A stretch of 56,464 nt of DNA, taken from assembly GCF_028598745.1 (NCBI RefSeq), contig NZ_JAQRFK010000018.1, positions 1-56,464 of the forward strand. The letters are read 5' to 3'. Under the pieces are notes generated by a model. That model did no database searches and was not told where the DNA came from. It worked only from the letters and a program-made list of their open reading frames with translations. Shown here one piece after another: positions 20,227 through 29,300 of this stretch. This stretch comes from Xenorhabdus sp. IM139775 (GTDB lineage: Bacteria; Pseudomonadota; Gammaproteobacteria; Enterobacterales; Enterobacteriaceae). The number at the start of each line of letters is the position of its first letter. Position 1 is the stretch's first letter. A program made the translations under genes and the position numbers.

Positions 20227-20847
20227 TTAAGCCTCTTGATAGGCTGATTGTGTCGCAGGGCGTTGACTGATCTTATCCAGCCATTTTGCAACCGCAGGGT
20301 AATCCTGCAAATCGATTTTTTGGTGTTCATGGCATTTCGCCCACGGATAAGTGGCGATATCTGCGATACTATATTCGTTTCCGCCGAGGTAGGCGGTTTT
20401 TTCCAGTTGGGTATTTAATACCTTATATAAACGCTTTGATTCTTCCACATAGCGATTAATGGCATAGGGGACAACTTCTGGCGCATAGCGATTGAAGTGG
20501 TGATTCTGACCGAGCATGGGGCCGAAGCCGGCAACCTGCCAAAACAGCCATTGCAATTGTTCGGTACGTTCACGTACATCTTGACTTAAGAGCTGGCCTG
20601 TTTTGTTTGCCAGATAAAGTAAAATGGCGCCAGATTCGAAGATGGAGATAGGTTTTCCCCCGTCAGCGGGTTGGTGATCGACAATGGCCGGGATCTTATT
20701 ATTGGGGGCAATGGCAAGAAATTCGGGTTTGAACTGTTCACCCGTGCTGATATTAATGGGGTGAATGGTATAAGGAATACCGGCTTCTTCAAGGAAAAGG
20801 GTGATCTTGTAGCCATTTGGGGTTGGAGCATAGTACAGATCTATCAT
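20227..20847 (-). CDS. yfcG: Glutathione S-transferase family protein (YfcG-like)
   Basis: This 206-residue cytosolic GST-fold protein has an N-terminal thioredoxin-like domain (IDLYYAPTPNGYKITLFLEE, with the cis-Pro segment NNKIPAIVDH near residue 52 and FESGAILLYLA near 70) and an all-helical C-terminal domain. The pattern is that of E. coli YfcG, a Nu-class GST with disulfide-bond reductase activity. GGAGG precedes the ATG ideally. Assignment to YfcG rather than another bacterial GST rests on the N-terminal motif and the yfc gene neighbours. Confidence 0.85.
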   Translation of the reverse strand: MIDLYYAPTPNGYKITLFLEEAGIPYTIHPINISTGEQFKPEFLAIAPNNKIPAIVDHQPADGGKPISIFESGAILLYLANKTGQLLSQDVRERTEQLQWLFWQVAGFGPMLGQNHHFNRYAPEVVPYAINRYVEESKRLYKVLNTQLEKTAYLGGNEYSIADIATYPWAKCHEHQKIDLQDYPAVAKWLDKISQRPATQSAYQEA

Positions 20848-20974
20848 ATAACCTCCAGTAATAATAACTTATAAAAAATGTACCAATATTACCTTACCAT
20901 CGTTTGTCTACAGAATGTGATAAATTTATTGCAACAATTAATATGTAACTCATTGATAGAAGGCTTTTAGGATA

Positions 20975-21502
20975 ATGAAAGAAAAATCAACAAACATTGA
21001 ATGGATTGATATCGTCAATGAAGACAATGAAGTCATTGCACAGTCAACCCGTCAGCAGATGAGGGCGCAGAACCTGAGGCACCGTGCGACTTATATTGTC
21101 GTGCATGATGGGATGGGTAAAATTCTGGTTCAGCACCGTACCGAAACGAAAGACTTTTGTCCGGGGAAATTGGATGCAACGGCAGGCGGTGTTGTTACCC
21201 AAGGCGAAACTTTTATGGATGCTGCCCGCCGGGAAGCCGAAGAAGAGTTGGGGGTTGCCGGTGTGCCTTTTGCCGAACATGGCATTTTCTATTATGAAGA
21301 AGACCATTGCCGGATATGGGGTGGTTTGTTCAGTTGTGTCAGTCATGGCCCATTTGCCTTGCAGGAAGAAGAAGTCGCCGCGGTTTACTGGTTAACGCCG
21401 GAAGAAATTACCGCCCGTTGTGATGAATTCACCCAAGATTCACTGAAAGCGCTTTCTTTATGGTTGGCACGTAACAATCAAATGGAGTCGTTTTTAAATT
21501 AA
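20975..21502 (+). CDS. yfcD: Nudix hydrolase YfcD
   Basis: This 175-residue hydrolase has a clear Nudix box ([20 protein letters not shown], then ELG) near residues 70-92 with the REXXEE core intact. Most of the protein resembles isopentenyl-diphosphate isomerase-like Nudix enzymes (YfcD). The substrate is unknown. The start ATG follows AGGAT. It is divergent from yfcG, with about 130 bp between them. The DNA just downstream was the target for the MITE at 21553. Confidence 0.92.
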   Translation: MKEKSTNIEWIDIVNEDNEVIAQSTRQQMRAQNLRHRATYIVVHDGMGKILVQHRTETKDFCPGKLDATAGGVVTQGETFMDAARREAEEELGVAGVPFAEHGIFYYEEDHCRIWGGLFSCVSHGPFALQEEEVAAVYWLTPEEITARCDEFTQDSLKALSLWLARNNQMESFLN

Positions 21503-21552
21503 AAAAACGATTGATGGATTAAAAAATTGATATGGAAAAGCTCATCTATTCT
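21503..21552. other. Palindrome downstream of yfcD, split by the MITE
   Basis: AAGCTCA (21538-21544) has its inverted partner TGAGCTT at 21753-21759, on the far side of the MITE. Removing the element and one 9-bp duplicate restores a continuous 7-bp stem-loop, so the element appears to have entered a hairpin, possibly the yfcD terminator. Between 21503 and 21537 I see only A/T-rich sequence. Confidence 0.55.
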
Positions 21553-21744
21553 CAGGGCGCGAGCACACTATTTTAGCTGCGTTTTGAAGATGATTATCTC
21601 TTAATATTCGGTTTTAATAGTGTTTTTATCGAGTGAAATTTAATCACACAGGCAATTCTTTAGACTTTTATAGAAAACTAAAGAATTAAAGAACAAGAGT
21701 GACATTTTAAGTTCAAATATTAATCAAAGTATGCTCGCGCCCTG
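21553..21744. mobile_element. 192-bp MITE with 13-bp terminal inverted repeats
   Basis: The left end CAGGGCGCGAGCA (21553-21565) and right end TGCTCGCGCCCTG (21732-21744) are perfect inverted repeats, with partial pairing continuing inward. Both are flanked by the 9-bp direct repeat ATCTATTCT (21544-21552 and 21745-21753), a classic target-site duplication. The interior is AT-rich, non-coding, and holds a perfect 10-bp hairpin (AATTCTTTAG at 21654, CTAAAGAATT at 21678). It must be mobilised in trans. Ends beginning CAGGG with 8-10 bp duplications recall the ISAs1 family, but this is from memory. Confidence 0.85.
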
Positions 21745-21759
21745 ATCTATTCTGAGCTT

Positions 21760-21996
21760 AATGAGTACGGTGATATTTATTACAGGGATAAAGATATTTC
21801 GTTGGTATTAAAGAATGATTTAAAACAGGGGTGTGTATTGATAATACATTCCCCTTATTTTTACTGAGATTTTTTTAATGCTTTATTAAAAACAGATATG
21901 ATGTTTTTCTGATATTTCAATAAACAACCCCCTAAAATAATTGAGCATCCGCCCACGATTCAGGGTGTTATTTTAATGACTATTTACTTGATGATA
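21760..21996. other. Intergenic AT-rich stretch between the MITE and the ompX-like gene
   Basis: I see no open reading frame with a ribosome site in these 237 bp and no long palindrome. It contains the 3' flank of the convergent OmpX-like gene and short T-runs. Confidence 0.4.
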
Positions 21997-22575
21997 TTAG
22001 AAGCGGTATCCAACACCAATTGTCCAAGTTCCTGTTTTAGCAACGTCAAAGTTTGCACGCTCGTATGAAACATCAACAGCGATATTGGGGATTGGGTTAA
22101 ATTGTAATCCAGCACTATAGGTGGCAGCAGTTTCGTTTGTTGTCTTTGACCCTGTTGTTGTCCTTGCTATTCCTGCGTATGTATTACGAGAAGTAGTAGA
22201 GACAGTCATGAAATCGTGGTACTCGGCTGCACCAAGCAAGGCATAGGCACTGACATATTCATTAAAACGGTATGATGGACCAGCCATCCATGATCTATAA
22301 GTAATGTCTTGGCTTCCGTTTACGGTAGCACCTAGACCTGACATTGAGCCATTTGCTTTTTGGTTAGTTATAGTGAAGGAACCCATAATGCCCCAATGAT
22401 CATTAAATTCATAACGATATTTCAGGTTAGTCCCTTTTGAGTCTTTCTCGAAATCGGAACCCATACTGCTTTGGGCATAGCCGATTGAGATGGTGTGTTT
22501 TTCATGTGCATTTGCTGCCAATGCGAACATAGATAAACCAGCGGCCACTGCTGGAATCAATAGTGTTTTTTTCAT
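21997..22575 (-). CDS. OmpX/Ail/Lom-family outer membrane beta-barrel protein
   Basis: This 192-residue outer membrane protein has a signal peptide (KKTLLIPAVAAGLSMFALAANA, cut before HEKH at residue 24). It has alternating amphipathic strands, the family signature LKYRYEFNDHWGIMGSFT near residue 55, AGPSYRFNEYVSAYALLG near 95, and a C-terminal Phe (TWTIGVGYRF) as required for BAM recognition. It is predicted to form an eight-stranded barrel with a long Ser/Thr/Asn-rich external loop near residues 120-145. Relatives (Ail, OmpX, PagC, Rck) contribute to serum resistance and adhesion. The exact role here is unknown. It is monocistronic, with AT-rich DNA on both sides. Confidence 0.88.
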   Translation of the reverse strand: MKKTLLIPAVAAGLSMFALAANAHEKHTISIGYAQSSMGSDFEKDSKGTNLKYRYEFNDHWGIMGSFTITNQKANGSMSGLGATVNGSQDITYRSWMAGPSYRFNEYVSAYALLGAAEYHDFMTVSTTSRNTYAGIARTTTGSKTTNETAATYSAGLQFNPIPNIAVDVSYERANFDVAKTGTWTIGVGYRF

Positions 22576-23238
22576 TTTGTATTATCTCATTGCTTGTAAT
22601 TTCGCGGCGGAATATACAATAGATAAGAAAAAACACAACTAAAAAATCACATATAGTAATTTGTTTTTACAAGTGTATTTATAGTCTGTTATATTTATTT
22701 TATTATTAATTGTAAGTTTTTTTATGATTATTTGCGGCAATACATGGTCAAAAATGATTAATTTTTTATCTTTGTCAATGGTACTAACCGATTTACTTGA
22801 ATCACTATTTCTGAATAAAGAAACAACGATTAAAAAAATAAACAAAGCAATCTGCACCAGAAATGAGGCGGTCAACTTGTCACAGAATTAAAATTATACG
22901 AAACCATTAATTAAAAGACTTTTTAAGATGTATTTATAATGCAACTAAGCAATATTTATCAATTAAAAATATTATTAATGGATTCTGTGATTCAATCGTG
23001 AGTTTTGTTTTTTATTGCTCCTGTTTAACACACGAAACTAACTATTTTATGCACTAACCCAAAAGATCAAAAAAGATTTATGCCCCACAAAACCGTCGGT
23101 GTTTTACAGGACAAACTTGTGACGGATTTGTTAACAAAACAGCTAAATCATCTCTCGCTTATCCAAATGATGAAAAGAAACCATACGGTTAATGCAAGAT
23201 GTCACAAATGACCAATTGGGATTCTTGATCCAACAACG
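22576..23238. other. AT-rich intergenic region between ompX-like gene and NRPS locus
   Basis: These 663 bp hold no gene I can support. A 78-codon minus frame at 22639-22875 starts with a hydrophobic helix but has no convincing ribosome site. A 43-codon plus frame at 23080-23211 also lacks one. Neither resembles a known family. Composition is much more A/T-rich than the NRPS genes next door. Confidence 0.5.
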
Positions 23239-23270
23239 AAAAAACCTCGTTAAAAATAACGAGGTTTTTT
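23239..23270. terminator. Terminator of the NRPS operon
   Basis: CCTCGTTA (23245-23252) and TAACGAGG (23257-23264) form a perfect stem with a 4-base loop, flanked by six A and six T that extend the pairing. Read on the minus strand it is a textbook rho-independent terminator 32 bp after the stop of the last NRPS gene. Confidence 0.93.
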
Positions 23271-23301
23271 ATCCGATAAGGCGGCCAGAAACTTTGTGGG
23301 A

Positions 23302-26300
23302 TTATTTATCTGATTGATTTACCCCGGCTATGGCCGATGCTAAACCCCGGACAAAAGGCTCATGCATAAGGGTGATGTGATCACCCGATAATGTTTCGGC
23401 AATCACCTTTCCAGTCACCTGCGTTTCCCATCCCTCAATAATGCGCTCGGCAGAAATATCGTGTTCTGCATACTGTTGATTATCGCTGGCCAGAAACAGG
23501 TGGAGTGTTCCTGCATAGCGCTCTTGCGGCTGATAAGTTGCCAAAGAGTGAGCCTTGAACACGCTTAAATAGGTGGCGATTTCTTTGGCTTCAAGTTGCG
23601 GCGGTAACAGTGCCTCTTCAATCAGGCGAAGTCGCAAGCCAGCGAATTGTTCTTCTTCTGTCATGGATTGAAATTCTTCTTCGGTAAAGTTTTCGTCTGC
23701 GCCCGCTAATGCAGCCAGCACATTACCAAACTCAGCCAGCCAGCGGCTGTCAGGCCATTCTGATTCGATTTTTGGGGTTAAACTCCCAAGCGGCGATTCG
23801 CTATCGACCACAGCCAGTAAGCCAATGCTTTCACCCTGTTGGGTAAGCTGTCGCGCCATTTCGAATGCAAGCCAGCCACCGAAAGAGTGTCCGCCCAAGT
23901 AATAAGGGCCGTTTGGCTGAACTTTCTTCAGCGAGTCAATCATCATGCCGGCCATTGCCTCAAGGCTTTGCGGAGGAGCGCTGTGCCCATCCAACTCTGG
24001 TGATTGCATACCCCAAACGGAGTAAACACCGTCCAATGCTGTCGCCAATTCCCGCAAATAGAGCACATGTCCTCCGGCACCGGGCGCAAAGAACAGCGGT
24101 GTTGCCTTGAGGTTCCGTGACAGGCCGACCATCGCACCGACACAGGGATTATCTCGATCTTCAATGGCGCTGGCCTGATCTTTGATGGTCGTAAACGTCA
24201 TCAATCTTGCCATCATGTTTTGTGGAAGCCCCAGTTTTTCTACCGCCAAAGAACCGGCTTTCAGGATCAGCAACGAATGCCCGCCCAGTTCAAAGAAATG
24301 GTCATGGCGGCTGACTCGCTCTAACCCAAGCAGCGCTTGCCAGATCTGAGCCAGTGCCGTTTCAGTCTCGCCTTGGGGAGCTTCATAGTCGCGAACCACG
24401 ATGGCAGACTGATCCGGCGCTGGGAATGCCTGACGGTCGATTTTGCCATTCGCCGTCAGCGGAAAAGCATCAAGGGTAACAAATGCACTGGGCAGCATAT
24501 ATTCGGCAAGATGTTGAGCAAGTTGCCGGCGCAGTTCACCGGGGATCAGGGTTACCCCGGATTGAGGCTGAACATAGGCGACAAGACGCTTATCATCAGG
24601 TGGGGTTTCCCGGACAAGGACAATGGCGTCCTGCACGCCCTGGCACTGCACCAGACGGGTTTCTATTTCCCCCAGTTCAATGCGGAACCCACGCAGCTTC
24701 ACCTGAAAATCATTGCGTCCCAGATACTCAATCATGCCATTGGGCAACCAGCGTCCCAGATCCCCCGTTTTGTACATGCGTGCATCGGGCTGTTTGCTGA
24801 ACGGATCAGCGACAAATTTCTCGGCGGTTAAATCGGGGCGGTTCAGATAACCACGGGCAACGCCGGCACCGCCAATATAGATTTCACCACTGACCCCCAG
24901 AGGAACCGGCTTGCCAAATGTATCCAGAATATAAATACGGGTGTTGGGCAATGGATAGCCAATCGGGAGGCTATCGGTGATCTCAGCCGATTGCTTGCCA
25001 TCCATTTTTAATGTGGTCGCAATCACCGTGGTTTCGGTCGGGCCATAAGAGTTGATCCAACGGCAGGATTGCGTTGCCGGCATTGATTGCCAGTGCTGCC
25101 AATGACGCAGTTCCGCTTTTTCTCCGCCGACGATAACCGTGCGCAGGTATTTGCCGAACCCACTGCGATCCGCCATCATTTCTTGTACCCAGTGATGCCA
25201 GAAAGCGGTAGGCATATCCATGATGGTGATTTTCTGCTCGTTTAACAGCCCGACAAATGCTTTATCCGGCACGCGGATATGCGCCGGGCGCAGAACCAAT
25301 GTCGCTCCCGCAGCCAGCGTCGGGAAGATATCCGAGACTGAGGTATCAAACGCGACCGTGGCAAATTGCAGGATGCGATCCCCTAATTGTGGCTCGCTGG
25401 TCTGGCGCTGGGCATGGATAAAATTCACCCCATTGCGGTGCTCCAACAGCACGCCCTTGGGCTGTCCCGTCGAGCCGGACGTATAAATAACATAGGCCAG
25501 ATGATGGGACTTAAGTCCCATCTGGCGGGCATCAGGATTATGTACCGGCTGTTTTGCCACCTGATTTTGGTGGGATTCATCGTCCAGTAACCAGACAGGA
25601 ATATCTTGGGTTGGCAAAAGCCCTTGTAAGTGTTGCTGAGTCAGCAATAACACCGGCTGACTGTCCGACAACTGGTAGGCAAGGCGTTCAACGGGGTATT
25701 CGGGATCGAGGGGAACGTAACCCGCACCCGCTTTCAGGATAGCGTACAGGCCGATAATCATCGCCAGACTGCGATCCACACAGATAGCGATGCGATCATC
25801 GGGGCGCACGCCGGACGCAATGAGTTGATGTGCCAATTGGTTGGCATGGCGGTTCAGTTCCGCATAACTCAGTTGGCTGTCGCCGAATACCAGCGCAGTG
25901 GCATCCGGTGCCTGCGCTGCCTGTTGTTCGAACAATTGGTGGATTAAGGCTTCTTGCGGATATTCCGCCGCGGTATCGTTAAATGCTTCCAATAATTGCG
26001 TGCGCTCTGCCAAGGGCAGAATATCAATGGCCTGCATGGATTGGTCAGGATCATGTTGCAGTGCCGCCACAATGCCTTTTAACGCCATGTTGACATAAGC
26101 ATTAATCCGCACCGGATCTACTGTCTGGCTGCATTGCGCGGTAAGTTCGAACCCGTCATCAAAATCATCCACGTCCAGCGATAAAGGATAATTGCTGCGC
26201 TCTTCACCCGCTATTTCGTGAATTCCCTCCCAAGCGATGGCAGCGACGTGTCCATCTTCACGCGGACTATGGCGGAAATTCAGCAGGCTGTTAAACAGCG

Positions 26301-29300
26301 GCAGTGATGCCTGAACCCCGCTGCAACGTTGGGCAATTGCCAGTGGGGTCTGTTCATGATCCAACAATTCACTCAGGCGCTGATAGGTTTCCTGTACCGC
26401 CTGTTTAACGCTGCGTTCCTGTAATTTAATGCGGACAGGCAGGGTATTGATAAACATACCGAGCACTTCGGCGGCTCCGATCCCCCCCTGAAAGCGCCCT
26501 AACAGCACCGTGCCGAATACCACATCGTCACGTCCGCAGCACTGTGCCAGCACTTGCGCCCAAGCCACATGGAACAGAACCGCGGAACTGATGCCTTGCT
26601 GACGGGCGCAATCACGGATCTGTTGTGCCAGTTCGTTATCCAGCGTGAAGATATCTTCGACGATTTGATCGTGTTCATCGCGCGGATTCCCTTGTACATC
26701 AAGTAAGCCGAACGGCAGAGTCGGCTCTTCCACATCGCCCAGTAATTGCCGGAAATAGGCTTGATGGACTTCAGTCGGCACCCTGCGAATTTGGGCGATA
26801 AAATTGCGGTAAGGCAGCGGTGTCGGCAGGCGATCCGCTTCGCCCAAGAGCAGTGCCTGTACTTCGCTGAAAATCATTTCCAGTGACAGGTGGTCACACA
26901 CCAGATGATGGTGCAGCAAACTCAGCCACCACTGATCGGCGTCGGGATCTTTGGCGATGCAGGCCGCCAGTAACGGCGCTCGGGTAATATCCAAGCGGAT
27001 TGAATCTGGATCGGTGAGACGCCGTAATTGTGTTTCGGCTGAACCTGCACCAGTGGGGGCTTCTGAGGTCAATAGCGTGACCTCTGTGATTGGCAGCGGG
27101 GCCTGACGGTAGACAACTTGTACCGGTGCCGGCAGTTCGTGCCAGTGGAAAGCGCTACGCAGAATGTCATGACGATTAATGACTTGTTGCAGCGCCTGCA
27201 AGAAGTTATCCAGCCGTGTCCGGTGGTCAAAGTTCATCAGAATATTTTCAAGATAGGTGTCACCGGTTTCCGCCAGTAAATGGTGGAATAAAATCCCTTC
27301 CTGCAATGGCCCAAGGGGGTAAATATCCTGAATATTAGCGACGCCGCCCGGTACGCGGGCAACAATTTGGTCAATTTGTGGCTGCGTTAAGGTCATCAGG
27401 GGCAGCATATCCGGCGTAATGATCCGGCTGTCTTCGCGGATCAGATTAGGCGGAATGGTCAGGGCATCCGTTGCTTGATCTCGGTCCTGACCCAAGCGGG
27501 TGCTCATGGCTGCCAGCGTGGGTGCCGAGAACACCGCACTGACCTCAAGGGACAGCCCTTGCTGGCGCAACTGTTCGATCAGGCTGACCACCAGCAGGGA
27601 ATGCCCGCCCAGTTCGAAGAAATTATCCTGACGCCCGACCTGTTCCAGATTGAGCATGGATTGCCAGACGGCCGCCAATGTCTGTTCAGTTTCACCTTGT
27701 GGGGCTTCATATTCACGGCTGACAATCGCACTGCGATCCGGTGCCGGCAGCGCCTTGCGATCCAGTTTACCGTTGGCGGACATCGGCAGGGCATCCAGCA
27801 TGACAAACGCACCCGGCAGCATATGTTCCATCAGGCGGGTACTCAGTTGCTGGCGCAAATCTGCCGGTTTCAGCGTGATACCGGTTGCCGGGACGACATA
27901 AGCGACCAGCCGCTTGTCGCCGCTTTCTGCTTCACGGGCGATCACCACCGCATCGCTGACGCCTTCACAGGCCGCCAGTTGTGCCTCAATTTCCCCCAGT
28001 TCAATGCGGAAGCCACGGATTTTGACCTGAAAATCATTGCGCCCCAGATACTCAATCATGCCGTTGGGCAACCAGCGCCCCAAGTCACCGGTTTTATACA
28101 TGTTCGCGTCAGCGTGTTCACTAAATGGGTCAGCCACAAATTTCTCGGCGGTTAAATCAGGGCGGTTGAGGTAACCACGGGCAACACCGGCACCGGCAAT
28201 ATGGATTTCGCCATCGACGCCAATCGGCACTGGCTGGCCTTGTGTATCCAGAATATAAATACGGGTATTCGGCAGCGGGCGGCCAATCGGAATGGTGTCA
28301 TGGGGATAAGGCACTTGGCGGTTATCCACATCCACGGTCAGCGTGGTGGCAATCACGGTGGTTTCCGTCGGGCCATAAGAGTTAATCCAGCGGCAGGATT
28401 GGGTTTCCGGACGGGACAGCCAGCTTATCAGATGGCGATGCTCGGCTTTTTCACCGCCCACAATAATCGTGTGCAGATAGGGGCTGAAACCACTGCGACC
28501 GGCCGTCATCTCCTGCACCCAGTGATGCCAGAACGCTGTCGGCATATCCATGATGGTGATTTTCTGTTCACGCAAAAAAGTGACAAACGTCATATCCGGT
28601 ATGCGGATATGGGGCGGACGCAGAACCAGTGTCGCACCGGATGCCAGTGTCGGGAAAATATCCGATACCGAGGTATCAAACGCGATAGTGGCAAATTGCA
28701 GAATGCGATCGCCTAATTGTGGCTCGCTGGTCTGGCGCTGGGCATGGATAAAATTCACCCCATTGCGGTGTTCCAGCATCACGCCCTTGGGCTGTCCCGT
28801 CGAGCCGGACGTATAAATAACATAGGCCAGATGGTGTGGCTTAAGTCCCATTTGGCGGGCATCGGGATTATGTACCGGCTGTTTTGCCACCTGATTTTGG
28901 TGGGATTCATCATCCAGCAGCCAGACAGGAATATCTTGGGTTGGCAAAAGCCCTTGTAAATGTTGCTGCGTCAGCAATAACACCGGCTTGCTGTCCGATA
29001 ACTGATAAGCCAGTCGTTCGGCCGGGTATTCCGGATCGAGGGGAACGTAACCCGCACCGGCTTTGAGGATGGCGTACAGGCCGATGATCAGCACCGGACT
29101 GCGCTCCGCACAGATGGCGATGAGATCATCGGGGCGAACACCGGAAGCGATTAAATGATGCGCCAGTTGGTTGGCATGGCCGTTCAGTTCGGCATAGCTC
29201 AGTTGGCTGTCGCCGAATGCTAATGCCGTGGCGTCAGGGGTCTGTTCTGCCTGTTGCTCGAACAGTTGATGGATCAATAAGGCTGGTGGGAGCGGGCAGG

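Noticed and set aside
22639-22875. 78-codon minus-strand frame with a hydrophobic N-terminus
   Set aside because: Very A/T-rich, no convincing ribosome site and no recognisable family; chance ORF is more likely.
23080-23211. 43-codon plus-strand frame near the NRPS terminator
   Set aside because: No ribosome site or homology I can recall; not supported.
27475-28155. Long plus-strand frames opposite the NRPS genes (for example 226 codons here)
   Set aside because: They are antisense shadows of GC-rich repeated A-domain DNA; similar shadows recur opposite each A domain at matching positions.
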